Assembly (NCBI GenBank): GCA_964017195.1
Contig: OZ024894.1
Location: 248,001-312,000, forward strand
Reading direction: 5' to 3'
DNA length: 64,000 nucleotides
Source: Siderastrea radians
Lineage: Eukaryota; Cnidaria; Anthozoa; Scleractinia; Rhizangiidae
Shown here: in pieces, positions 38,556 through 46,166 of the stretch
How positions within the stretch are numbered: position 1 is the stretch's first letter
How the letters are laid out: each line of letters starts with the position of its first letter
Translations under genes and position numbers: made by a program
Notes under the pieces: generated by a model
What the model saw: the letters and a program-made list of their open reading frames with translations, nothing else
Database searches by the model: none
What the model was told of the DNA's origin: nothing

Positions 38556-39348
38556 TGATGATTCGGAATTGACCAAGCTCTTGGCCTTTCGTGCGCGACG
38601 ACGGGCCACTCAAGCTAGGTACCGGGCCAGGCATCCTGAGCGAGTAGCCGAGCAGAAACGTCGGTACCGGGCCAAATATCCTGATCGAGTAGTCGAGCAG
38701 AGACGACGGTACGCTGCCCAAAACCGCGACCAATTAGTCGAGGAGAGACGACGGTATCACCAGAGGTATGACGCCCGACGTCGTGAGGCCGTGAGAAAGA
38801 ACTATGCCGCCCATGCAGAACGACTCCGGGAGCACAAAAGGCAATTTTACCGATCGGAAGCAGGTCAACGGTGGCAGAAACAATACCTGGCGAGAAAGCG
38901 TGAGAGCGCGGCCCTCTTACGTCAACAAAGAGGACCCGCGACCCAAAAGAGAACGTTGGATAAAATCCAGGCGTTAGGGCCACTAAAACTAACGGTCACG
39001 TTGGAGGATTTTATGACGGACTTTTGTAACACCCTGTCACCCACCCCTGAGGATTCTCTAGATCAACCTGGTACCCTGATGGACATGGATTCAGGGGTCT
39101 TTCATCCTCTGGATCATTCCGTATGCGACGAATCGTCCCTTTCTTCTTGTGACATGTGGGACGATGAAAAAGGATTTGTGGCCAATTTACTCGATGACTT
39201 GCCGTCATCATCGGACGACTCTTTGTTGGACAATTTATTGGAGGAGCTCGATGACTTGTCGTCATCGGACGACTGTTTCTTTGACTTTTTAAATGACATG
39301 ATGCAGGAGGAGGATCCTTCGTTTGATTTGGATGACTTTGTCAGTTAA
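38224..39348 (+). CDS. Basic-repeat protein with acidic C-terminal tail, candidate transcription activator
   Basis: The convincing part starts about 38553, at DDDDSELTKLL. Residues about 120-225 are at least four 17-18-residue repeats of the RYRARHPERVAEQKR type, strongly basic and helical, a plausible nucleic-acid binder. Residues about 258-374 are very acidic with spaced Leu/Phe (LLDDLP, LLDNLLEELDDL, FFDFLNDM) and end in FDLDDF, like an acidic activation domain. No in-frame Met precedes the repeats except at 38224, whose first 110 codons overlap the preceding gene in another frame and look like noise. The true start or joining mechanism is therefore unresolved. Confidence 0.6.
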   Translation: MKLRSGVWTTETSGSLGKRCWRREGKGGSSPKQPKQHGTRTLNRTGTRAATRNSPPSGTSGASTFAGPTGTTNSRGPRHLRQHRPRPRPRSPERCNQCGHQAPTSSLQSDDDDSELTKLLAFRARRRATQARYRARHPERVAEQKRRYRAKYPDRVVEQRRRYAAQNRDQLVEERRRYHQRYDARRREAVRKNYAAHAERLREHKRQFYRSEAGQRWQKQYLARKRESAALLRQQRGPATQKRTLDKIQALGPLKLTVTLEDFMTDFCNTLSPTPEDSLDQPGTLMDMDSGVFHPLDHSVCDESSLSSCDMWDDEKGFVANLLDDLPSSSDDSLLDNLLEELDDLSSSDDCFFDFLNDMMQEEDPSFDLDDFVS

Positions 39349-39617
39349 ACCCCATCGTCTCAATATTTGGAAGAACATCCGTCTCAGTATTTGGAAGAAC
39401 ATTCGTATTAGTATTTTTGACAGAACAAGGAACTTGACAACTCATGAATCAAATGACACAAGTGACATTGTTTTTATTTTATCTGGATTAATGTTGTCTA
39501 CACCACAATGGGTTTTGTCTCGCAAATCCTGCTTGAGACTCAACACGAACTACAGAATAACAATGAGACATTTTCATTTTTTACTCAACATGTAACTGGG
39601 AGGTGTTAATTAAATGT
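39349..39617. other. Spacer between converging genes
   Basis: Contains three imperfect copies of a 24-bp unit (CGTCTCARTATTTGGAAGAAC) at 39357-39416, then AT-rich sequence. It is probably the 3' UTR region of both flanking genes. Confidence 0.5.
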
Positions 39618-39971
39618 TTACAATTTTAAACGTTTCTTGGCTTGCATGATTTTCTTGACCACCCGTTCCGTCTTGTTTTTCTTGCCGGGTAATCGATCAA
39701 TGGCTTGGATCATCTTGGTATCGGCTTTCCATTTATCTTGCAAATTCTTAGCACGACTGTAATCAATGTCGTGTTGCTTAGCAATTTGGTCCAAGCGATT
39801 GATCCCGGGATCCCCACGTTTCAGACGTTTAGCCAAATGGGTGCCAGGGCCCATGTACTGATAGCCAGGCCAATGAAATTCTTTGCCAGTTTTCGCAATC
39901 CATTTTTGTACATCCAAGGCTCCTCCTCGTTGGGGGCGTTTCCGTCCCCTTCTCCTCCTCTTGGTGGGCAT
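39618..39971 (-). CDS. Phospholipase A2-like virion protein
   Basis: 117 residues. An arginine-rich start is followed by the predicted cleavage site QRGG/A (residues 15-18). The next part carries the Ca-binding loop YMGPG (39-43) and the catalytic His-Asp in QHDIDYS (H67, D68), then a basic helical tail. This loop plus HDxxY combination is that of the parvovirus VP1 PLA2 domain, which helps virions leave endosomes, and PLA2 proteins are known from adintoviruses. It starts 2 nt after the stop of the upstream gene, at the end of the virion gene block. It is probably packaged and trimmed by the element's protease. Confidence 0.8.
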   Translation of the reverse strand: MPTKRRRRGRKRPQRGGALDVQKWIAKTGKEFHWPGYQYMGPGTHLAKRLKRGDPGINRLDQIAKQHDIDYSRAKNLQDKWKADTKMIQAIDRLPGKKNKTERVVKKIMQAKKRLKL

Positions 39972-39973
39972 GT

Positions 39974-40654
39974 TTATTCACTGTCGTATTGCAAACGTCT
40001 CCGTCGGGGCTGTTTGGTTTTGGTCCAATCTTCCCAACCGGGTAAGGGTTTTAATCGTTGCACTTCCCGGGAGACGCCTTTGCCTTTGCCTTTGCCTTTG
40101 CCTTTACCACTCTCAGCTAACTTTTTTTCCAAGGCCTTGCGCTGTTCTCGAATGACTTGTAAACGCGTCCGGCTATCCCCTCGACTGGTAGAAGGTCTCT
40201 CGTCCCCTCGACTGGTAGAAGGTCTCTGTTCTCTCGTGCCTTCCCTGGTAGCAGGGGTAATGGTGGGTTTGGGAGCCGACGGACCTCCTTTTATCATGCG
40301 CTTCAACCATTGTTCCACGGGTCCCGTCACCAAATCCCCGGCTTCTTCTTCCTCGCCTTCTTCACCGGGTGGTCCACCCGGCGCTCCAACCCCCACGCCT
40401 CCGGGAAATTGACGAATGCGTTTGGTTAACTTGATTAATTCTTGACTCAACGGTTTAGTTTGAGCATTCACCAGGGCGGGGGGTAATTGGGGATTGGCTA
40501 ACAAGACATGTTTTTGGGCGGCGAGCGTCGCGGCTTTGTTCAACAAGGCATTTTCGGTGAGTTCTCCTTTGTAATATTGAATGAGTTGTTCCAAGTCCTT
40601 TTGGGGAATCATGTAGACCTCGTCCATGGTCTTCCAATGCACGACAGCTGTCAC
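39974..40654 (-). CDS. Helical protein with GK repeat and twin RGD motifs
   Basis: 226 residues from the first Met; the second Met (40627, MDEVYMIPQKDL) is an equally likely start. The N-terminal half is helical (LEQLIQYYKGELTENALLNK), followed by a Gly/Pro and Glu-rich linker. Next come two copies of RPSTSRGD, each with an RGD tripeptide, a coiled-coil-like Arg/Lys segment, and GKGKGKGKGKG. It ends in a basic RRRRL tail. Its place among virion genes suggests a structural or core role. The RGD pair could bind integrins as adenovirus penton does, but this is only inference. No family was firmly recognised. Confidence 0.75.
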   Translation of the reverse strand: MTAVVHWKTMDEVYMIPQKDLEQLIQYYKGELTENALLNKAATLAAQKHVLLANPQLPPALVNAQTKPLSQELIKLTKRIRQFPGGVGVGAPGGPPGEEGEEEEAGDLVTGPVEQWLKRMIKGGPSAPKPTITPATREGTREQRPSTSRGDERPSTSRGDSRTRLQVIREQRKALEKKLAESGKGKGKGKGKGVSREVQRLKPLPGWEDWTKTKQPRRRRLQYDSE

Positions 40655-40689
40655 AACAGGTGATATTTATGCTTCCATGTCTTGACACG

Positions 40690-41007
40690 TTAACGAACAC
40701 ATTGACATAACACCTCGTGAAGTCCTTGAAACAACCCTTGTCCTTTTTGTTGGACTAACCACTGACGACGTTTTTTGACGGAATGTCGACGACGTCCCAA
40801 ATCACGTAGTACCTTTTTATAGGGTTGAAGTTTAGCCAGCATGGGTGGGGTCACAGGAATCTTGTTTTTTAAGAAGTTCAACACCAGTTCACTCACAGCA
40901 TTGATTTGATCGGCATTGGCATGTTGTAACAACTCTTGACGTTTGGAACCATTGGCTTCTTGTAACATGGACCGTAAAAACGGTAATTGACGTCGAAGAC
41001 GTTGCAT
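40690..41007 (-). CDS. Small conserved-looking helical basic protein
   Basis: 105 residues, beginning MQRLRRQLPFLRSMLQEANG. It has a helical middle (ISELVLNFLKN type, here VSELVLNFLKNKIPVTPPML) and a basic stretch RRRHSVKKRR just before a short hydrophobic end (GLFQGLHEVL). The pattern of a helical bundle followed by a basic segment and an amphipathic end recurs in small proteins of animal Polintons, to my recollection, but no function is established. It starts 3 nt after the stop of the 56-residue gene upstream, so co-expression is likely. Confidence 0.7.
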   Translation of the reverse strand: MQRLRRQLPFLRSMLQEANGSKRQELLQHANADQINAVSELVLNFLKNKIPVTPPMLAKLQPYKKVLRDLGRRRHSVKKRRQWLVQQKGQGLFQGLHEVLCQCVR

Positions 41008-41010
41008 CCT

Positions 41011-41181
41011 TTATCGGTGACGACGACGATACCGTTGATTGGCTTTTTGAATCGTGCGTTTTATACGTTTATCCGTTTCCAAGGCCACGGCTTTCCCCAA
41101 TCCTACCATGGCGGGGACCAATAGATTTAAAAACCCTCCTCGTTGACGACGTCGTCGTCGTCGTCTTCTCCTCCTTACCAT
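41011..41181 (-). CDS. 56-residue Arg-rich pX/mu-like protein
   Basis: A start with ten consecutive arginines and QRGG (MVR...QRGGF) is followed by a hydrophobic helix (FLNLLVPAMVGLGKAVAL) and a basic tail ending RYRRRHR. It overlaps the upstream gene by 7 nt and stops 3 nt before the next start. Its layout is the same as the 63-residue protein at 46559-46750 (Arg run, QRGG, hydrophobic VPA.M..GKA helix), so the two are paralogues. The style is that of adenovirus core precursors such as pX, which bind DNA and are cut by the viral protease. Short but well supported by the paralogy. Confidence 0.75.
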   Translation of the reverse strand: MVRRRRRRRRRRQRGGFLNLLVPAMVGLGKAVALETDKRIKRTIQKANQRYRRRHR

Positions 41182-41507
41182 GGACGGCTCGTCAACAGAC
41201 GTTGAAGGGCTTTGTTTTGTTTGATCACGTCTCGCGACTCTTTATAGCCTTGACGGGTATTGCGTTTGAAATCTTGCCACCAACCCCCACCTCGTTGTCG
41301 TCGGTAATGTTGTACATTATCGGTAATGCCTTTCAAGGCTTGACCACCTAATTTGCCTAAAGCCAGTCCAAACCCAGGCGCTGGGCCTGATAGAAACATA
41401 CTCATGCCATGAGCAATTTTATCCACCAAACGGGGTTTGCGACGCATTAAAGCCCCTCCTCTTTGTTTCCTTTTTCTGCGTCGTCGTCGTCGTCGTTGGA
41501 CGGCCAT
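41175..41507 (-). CDS. Arg-rich minor virion protein with two QRGG sites
   Basis: 110 residues. An N-terminal run of Arg/Lys ends in KQRGG/A. A Gly-rich amphipathic centre follows (GMSMFLSGPAPGFGLALGKL), then a second RQRGG/G site and a basic C-terminus (RNTRQGYKESRDVIKQ). An amphipathic segment between cleavage sites recalls adenovirus pVI, whose released helix disrupts membranes; this is analogy, not homology. The start codon lies 61 nt inside the end of the upstream membrane-protein gene. Confidence 0.72.
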   Translation of the reverse strand: MAVQRRRRRRRKRKQRGGALMRRKPRLVDKIAHGMSMFLSGPAPGFGLALGKLGGQALKGITDNVQHYRRQRGGGWWQDFKRNTRQGYKESRDVIKQNKALQRLLTSRPW

Positions 41508-42118
41508 GGTTCTAAGAGTGTGGGACTAGGAGGGAGTGGCTTTTTATTGATCCAATAGTCTTTGGGTCTCAAGGGACGAGGACATCCGTCTACATAGCAT
41601 AGGGCTTCCACGGGTTGGTACACAAAATGACCATGGTAATCTTGCACACATCGTTTAGGTAACGGAGTTGTGAAATCCACAATGGTATCATCCAAGGTTT
41701 GCATCTTGATTAAAAACCGTTCCAGATCCTCTAAGGGAACACCACGCACATGGGTTTTCAATTCGGTCAAGGCTTTGGCATAGGTGGTAAACGCAAATCG
41801 ACTCATGGTCACTTTAAATCGGTATTGTTTAAAATCATTCCATCCTTTGACCACGGTGCCTACGGCCGCCAAACAGGCTACCAATGTACTGTTTTCCAAA
41901 AGGGGTCCAGCAATCATGCCAGCGGCCATCAGGAGTAATGCCATGCCATTGAACAAGGCATTGATCCACTTGTAATGATTCAACATTTTTCGATAACCCC
42001 ACCATTGTTGATGATAAAAAGCATACAAGGAATCCATGCGTTGTAATAATTCCGGGGGAAATCGAAGACCATGCTGTTTCGATCCATTCAATAACGACAC
42101 GACGGTTTTCATCCTCAT
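41447..42118 (-). CDS. Two-helix membrane protein
   Basis: 223 residues. Two adjacent hydrophobic segments (about residues 52-72, ALFNGMALLLMAAGMIAG, and 79-93, LVACLAAVGTVVKGW) are flanked by helical cytosolic-type stretches. The layout resembles small SLATT-type two-helix membrane proteins, but I cannot confirm that family. The C-terminal part has a CYVDGCPRPLRPKDYW motif and an acidic tail (NDDDDDAEKG). Its ATG overlaps the stop of the Gly/Ala gene as ATGA (42118-42115), suggesting coupled translation. It may be an inner-membrane or entry-related virion component; this is unproven. Confidence 0.7.
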   Translation of the reverse strand: MRMKTVVSLLNGSKQHGLRFPPELLQRMDSLYAFYHQQWWGYRKMLNHYKWINALFNGMALLLMAAGMIAGPLLENSTLVACLAAVGTVVKGWNDFKQYRFKVTMSRFAFTTYAKALTELKTHVRGVPLEDLERFLIKMQTLDDTIVDFTTPLPKRCVQDYHGHFVYQPVEALCYVDGCPRPLRPKDYWINKKPLPPSPTLLEPWPSNDDDDDAEKGNKEEGL

Positions 42119-43116
42119 GGCGAAACACGGGACGACGAGGTTTGTACGCTCGGTGCTCCTCCTTGTTTATAACTGGTGACAATGCTATTGGTCATGGTGA
42201 CATTAGCAATTTCACGTCCTTGGGCCAACTGTTCTTGATCTTGTAACAGCATACGTAAACGTCGTTGTAAATCCGCTTGACGTAAGGTACGAGGGGGTGG
42301 AGTCTGAGATCCTCGAGGAGTGGATGGACTGGAGGAAGGTGTCCTAGGTGAACCGGGGAAAAGTCGTCGTCGTCTACCACGTCGGCCACCACGACGGCCA
42401 CCTCCACCACCACCACCACCTCCTCCACCACCTCCTCCACCACCACCACCAGCACCACCACCAGCACCACCAGCACCCCCAGCACCCCCAGCACCACCAC
42501 CAGCACCAGCACCACCTCCACCACCACCAGCACCACCAGCAGCACCACCACCACCACCACCAGCACCACCAGCACCACCAGCACCAGCACCACCAGCACC
42601 AGCACCACCACCCCCAGCACCACCACCACTACCACCACGTCCGCCACCTCTAGTCCTAGGACCACGACGACGTCCCCCACCTCCATCACCACTTCCCCCA
42701 CGTCCATTACCATTACCCCCTGCACCCGCTGCTGCCCGAGCACCCGCTACAGTTCTTCTTCGTGGATCCGGCGACACCCGTGCACTTCTCCAAGTAAGGG
42801 GACTGTCCACGGAAGACGGCGGGGTGGTCTGTATACTACCGAATGATGGACTTCCTTGACTTCCTACCCCGGCTGGGGAAGAGGCCTGTGCAGGGGGCGA
42901 ACCATCTCTACCGATAGGGGGGAGGGACTCCATAAACTGAAAGAGGGGCTCGGCTTCCATTTCCTCCATGGCGACGTCGAGAAGGCCTTGGTCTCCCGTG
43001 AAATACAAATCTTGCCAGGCGCTTGGGGACATTTGATTACCGCTGGCCGCCCCGACCCCCGCCGGGGCCGTGGTATCGTACGATTGCGGAGGTTGACGGT
43101 CATCGTCATCGGCCAT
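42115..43116 (-). CDS. Gly/Ala-repeat protein with RGG flanks
   Basis: 333 residues. The acidic N-terminus (MADDDD) is followed by a short helical region (LLDVAMEEMEAEPLFQFMES), then a Ser/Pro stretch. An RGG-rich segment (about 138-163) is followed by about 77 residues of pure Gly and Ala (about 164-240; DNA 42397-42627) and a second Arg/Gly cluster (RRGGRRGRRRR). A C-terminal domain (LRQADLQRRLRMLLQDQEQL) ends in a TNSIVTSYKQGG-type tail. A TATA-like CTATAAAGG lies about 40 nt upstream, inside the ATPase end. The arrangement is strikingly like the Gly-Ala repeat and flanking GR boxes of gammaherpesvirus EBNA1. Function unknown; the repeat length is probably unstable. Confidence 0.8.
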   Translation of the reverse strand: MADDDDRQPPQSYDTTAPAGVGAASGNQMSPSAWQDLYFTGDQGLLDVAMEEMEAEPLFQFMESLPPIGRDGSPPAQASSPAGVGSQGSPSFGSIQTTPPSSVDSPLTWRSARVSPDPRRRTVAGARAAAGAGGNGNGRGGSGDGGGGRRRGPRTRGGGRGGSGGGAGGGGAGAGGAGAGGAGGAGGGGGGAAGGAGGGGGGAGAGGGAGGAGGAGGAGGGAGGGGGGGGGGGGGGGGGGRRGGRRGRRRRLFPGSPRTPSSSPSTPRGSQTPPPRTLRQADLQRRLRMLLQDQEQLAQGREIANVTMTNSIVTSYKQGGAPSVQTSSSRVSP

Positions 43117-43152
43117 GGTCGCTTTCTCTTTTTTCCTGTTCCAAGGGTGCCT

Positions 43153-43803
43153 TTATAGGCGTTTTTGATAGGTGCGAGTCCATCCTTCGTCTTTTAACAG
43201 GTGACTCAACCGTTGTTGATCGGAGGAGGCGGGATGTAAATCCAACACCAAATACCCATAAGGTCGTGTGGTGGCTTGATGAAACGTCTCCAACGTGTCT
43301 TTCCAAGTGGTCGGAAACGATTGCAGCATGACATTGCGTACCCCTAATTGATCTCGGGGGTTCTTGAACGCCACAATGTAATGGGCATTGCGGGATATAC
43401 TTTTAGCATAGCGACCCACGGGAAACATGTCTTGGCACAAGTATAGTACGGTCACTCCTTGATGATGGGAATGTTTGGTGAATAAATCCAACACGCGTTT
43501 ATCGTGACTGCCTTCATCCATTAAATCATCCAAGACCAGGACCCCATGTCCTTCAGGAAACCATTGGACCAACGCCTCATGATCGGGAATCCCTTCGTGA
43601 AACACCACCCAATGATCTTGCATGCTTCGAAATCGATCTTGCCAGGCCCCATAACAATAATGCACTTGGGTCGGTGGGGTTTCAAACAAATCCGGGTTGT
43701 CTACCAAGAGTTTTTCCGTAAACACGGTTTTGCCACATCCCGAAGGACCCACCACCAAGATAGAGGAAGGAGTATGAAAACGAAACGGTTTCCCCGTTTG
43801 CAT
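43153..43803 (-). CDS. FtsK/HerA-type genome-packaging ATPase
   Basis: 216 residues. Walker A is GPSGCGKT (19-26) and Walker B with its catalytic acid is GVLVLDDLMDE (87-97). A sensor-like QD follows in LYLCQDMF. The short length and the Walker B form LDDLxxE are typical of the A32-like packaging ATPases of Polintons, adintoviruses and virophages, which pump genomic DNA into the capsid. It lies between the tRNA-like gene and the Gly/Ala gene. The frame is intact with all key residues present. A T-rich run just upstream (10 Ts on the minus strand) probably terminates the Pol III transcript of the tRNA-like gene. Confidence 0.92.
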   Translation of the reverse strand: MQTGKPFRFHTPSSILVVGPSGCGKTVFTEKLLVDNPDLFETPPTQVHYCYGAWQDRFRSMQDHWVVFHEGIPDHEALVQWFPEGHGVLVLDDLMDEGSHDKRVLDLFTKHSHHQGVTVLYLCQDMFPVGRYAKSISRNAHYIVAFKNPRDQLGVRNVMLQSFPTTWKDTLETFHQATTRPYGYLVLDLHPASSDQQRLSHLLKDEGWTRTYQKRL

Positions 43804-43845
43804 GATGACGAACTACCCTTAGAAAAAAAAAAGGCACCTTTTTAT

Positions 43846-43930
43846 TGGAATCGGTGGGACTCGAACCCACGCACGACCTCCTCATGTATTCGGGGGGATC
43901 CAAAGGCTCTACCCACTGAGCTACGACTCC
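43846..43930 (-). tRNA. tRNA-like gene with long variable arm, isotype unclear
   Basis: 85 nt, read on the minus strand. The acceptor GGAGTCG pairs with CGATTCC (one G-U), discriminator A. The D arm GCTC/GAGC lies within a perfect A box (TAGCTCAGTGGG). The anticodon stem TTTGG/CCGAA closes a six-base loop ATCCCC, one base short of normal, with U33 followed by CCC. A variable arm CATGA/TCGTG follows. The T arm GTGGG/CCCAC has loop TTCGAGT and a perfect B box (GGTTCGAGTCC). A T10 terminator lies about 15 nt downstream. It sits between the protease stop and the ATPase start. If the C run is one base short in this copy, the anticodon would still read CCC (Gly). Charging is unknown. Confidence 0.75.
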
Positions 43931-43958
43931 GACACCGTTTTCCAACGAACTTTTTTAT

Positions 43959-44498
43959 TTAATGATTACATTGATGATACGGATGACAACAAAGTTGATA
44001 CCATCTGGCTTCTTGGCCTACAATCAATTGTTGAAGGCGTTGACCGGCTTGATGGTCATTGCTGACATAATCATGATCCGAAAACTCATTTAAAAACTCT
44101 TGCAAGGTCCGTCCACGGGCTTTGGCTTTCAAATACAACAAGGCGTAATCACCACAACTCTTGCTTGAAATGGCTTGAAGGGACTTGCCATTGGTCACCA
44201 CATACTTCCAATGTTGGACAATCCAATCTCGTAACGGGGTAGCTTGCACGTACGTGTCCATGGGCAAGGCATAACTGTCCAGGACTTCACACACCTTTCC
44301 ATCCGTCCACACCGCTAACCAATGTTGTCCCGGTTGATCGTGTGGGTCCGTATTCACAATGTACCCTTGGGGTTGGGTCTTGACAGGACTCTTGGGTAAA
44401 CGATCACAGGCTACCGTCCCGTAAAAGACAGGGTTCAATTGGGGGTCGTCGCGGGCTAAATAATCCAATTGCACATTATTCAAGGCCACATGTTCCAT
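43959..44498 (-). CDS. Adenain-like cysteine protease
   Basis: 179 residues from the Met at 44498, chosen because it follows the capsid stop by 4 nt; the open frame extends upstream into the capsid gene without support. The catalytic triad is visible in order: His59 in QHWLAVW, Asp74 in EVLDSYA, Cys115 in SCGDYALLY. This matches the adenovirus maturation protease (C5) and Ulp1-like fold used by Polintons and virophages to cut capsid and core precursors. Several small basic proteins in this element carry a shared QRGG motif of the (M/I/L/N/Q)xGG/x adenain type and are likely substrates. Frame intact. Confidence 0.9.
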   Translation of the reverse strand: MEHVALNNVQLDYLARDDPQLNPVFYGTVACDRLPKSPVKTQPQGYIVNTDPHDQPGQHWLAVWTDGKVCEVLDSYALPMDTYVQATPLRDWIVQHWKYVVTNGKSLQAISSKSCGDYALLYLKAKARGRTLQEFLNEFSDHDYVSNDHQAGQRLQQLIVGQEARWYQLCCHPYHQCNH

Positions 44499-44502
44499 TT
44501 CT

Positions 44503-45930
44503 TCAGTGCTGGTAAATGTTATACAACACGGCTCCGTTCCTGTCAATCTCCAGCAAGTTCTCAAATTCTCCATAGACGAGCACGGTTATATTGGTATTGG
44601 GGGCGGCTCCAAATTCTAAGACCAATTGTAAATCTCCACTTTGCTTGGGGTTGAGGTTTTGACTGTCAGCACATCCATTGGCCACATTGTCAAACATGTA
44701 CAAGGTACAATTTTTAGCTTGGCCCCAATCCAGTAGTTCTACCATATTGCCTTTCTTTTTACACCAAGCACCACTGGCTTGCAGAAAACGGAAGTAGCCT
44801 AGATTATCTCGGGTGCCATTGTTGTGCACTAACTGTAGGGTTTCATAAGGGTATTCTTCTCCTTTGACAATCTGTCGAATGGACGTCAGCCCAAATTTCT
44901 GGAAACAGAAAGGATCTCGGGTGACATCTCCATTGAAGGCGCGGCTGTCCAACAACCCCACAATCAATCGGTCAGGTATTCTGTTTTGAAACAGGTTGGG
45001 GATATCAAAGCGGACCAGGTTGCCTTGCATGCTGAAGGTCCGGATTTCACTGCGGACGGTCGGGTAAGCCGCCACTTGACCTTAATTGTGTCTTTTTTCA
45101 GATAAACTCCTGTAGATGACGTCATTCAAACGCAGTTGACAGAGATGAAACCGTAGTTTCACATCCCCTTCGATCAATCGACCAGCTAGAGCCACTCCAT
45201 TCAAAAACAGGCTGGGGCTGTTGAAATGAAATTTCATCTTGATTTCTATGCCAGGCACCAACAATTTGCCAGTGTGAAAGACTTCCAAGTGCGGGGTAAA
45301 CACCAGACTGTGGGTACGACCTCCAGCATACTTGGCCACTTCAGCTACCATGGCAGCCAAGGCTCCTTTGTGATTGGCAGGGAGAGCGGTATAGGCGGCA
45401 TCAGGTCCTGCATAGTCTGTGTTGGTGGCGGTCCATTGGGGTGGGAAATCCACTTGATTGAACCAGCCTTGGGGTCCTAACACGGTCTTGCCATCTTCTC
45501 GGTCATAATTCAGCAAGGTTTCTAGGTAAGCTTTGTAATGATAAGTGTCGGATTGTGGACTGATCAACGTGCCATTCAACTGCAAGTCAATTTGTTTGAT
45601 GATGGAATGGGCCAAATTATTGACGGGCCACAATTTTTGAGCGGCGTTCAAGTTCCCGGCATCGTCCTTTTTCAAACTCAATTCCATGGTAAAGTAACTG
45701 CGTCCCAAATCCACAAAATCGTCCAACCCCGGTATGATGAATTCCATGGGATTGATACCCGTGGTGGTGGGTTGGATGGTGACCATGCGATAGGCATTGA
45801 TGCTAATGTCGGTGGGTGGCACCTTGAAAATCCGTAACGCTGAGTTGACGGTCCCTTCGGAACGCGGATGCGCTGGGGCAGCCCCTTCAGAGTAGGTAGG
45901 GGCTGTCACGCGTGACATCACATTCGGCAT
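44503..45930 (-). pseudogene. Major capsid protein, double jelly-roll, with one in-frame stop
   Basis: The Polinton hexon-like capsid protein, 476 codons including stops. The N-terminal half (from 45930) has the family signatures VPPTDISI, GLDDFVDLGRSYF, NLAHSIIKQIDLQLNGTLI and YHYKAYLETLLNYD. The C-terminal half has NLFQNRIPDRLIVGLLDSRAFNG and LVYGEFENLLEIDRNGAV. The two halves share one reading frame, separated only by a TAA at 45082-45084; no ATG restarts the second half (GTG at 45075). So the gene is whole except for this nonsense codon. It could be a decay mutation, a sequencing error or, less likely, a readthrough site. It is followed 4 nt later by the protease start. Confidence 0.92.
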
Positions 45931-45932
45931 GG

Positions 45933-46166
45933 TTAACGTCGTCGTCGTCGAGTACTGGTACCCCGTCGTCGTCGTGAGGGGTTTTTATAGCGTCGTCGTC
46001 GTGCTAAACGTTGTCTCAAATCAAACCCGGGGACTCTCATCACCTCGGCACTCAACCAGCCACCACGTTGTCCTCTCCTGAGTTTCCAAAACGGATACAG
46101 TCCTCCCCATTGAGACAACCCTCGATTACTACGAATTCGTCGAGGTCGTGAATGCACGGGATCCAT
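45933..46166 (-). CDS. 77-residue Arg-rich minor virion protein
   Basis: Basic protein with GQRGG/W in the middle (residues about 32-37), FDLRQRLARRRRY and a C-terminal block of arginines (SRRRRGTSTRRRRR). Its start overlaps the stop of the upstream gene as TAATG (46168-46164), and its stop lies 2 nt before the capsid start. The size, charge and shared QRGG site put it with the core or cement proteins cut by the element's protease. No homologue was recognised. Confidence 0.7.
   Translation of the reverse strand: MDPVHSRPRRIRSNRGLSQWGGLYPFWKLRRGQRGGWLSAEVMRVPGFDLRQRLARRRRYKNPSRRRRGTSTRRRRR

Noticed and set aside
42192..42859. Poly-Pro, poly-His and poly-Val frames over the Gly/Ala region
   Set aside because: They are the other frames of the GGN/GCN repeat; no start context or flanking domain supports them.
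43846..43930. tRNA-like gene as a suppressor for the TAA in the capsid gene or the TGA in the minor-capsid paralogue
   Set aside because: The anticodon loop is ATCCCC; no placement gives UUA or UCA, so it cannot read those stops by normal pairing.
43682..43945. 87-codon frame across the tRNA-like gene
   Set aside because: Its sequence is explained by tRNA arms and the start of the ATPase; no independent coding signal.
44503..45075. Separate penton protein gene downstream of the capsid gene
   Set aside because: It is in the same frame as the upstream half, starts only at GTG, and matches the C-terminal half of the Polinton major capsid protein.
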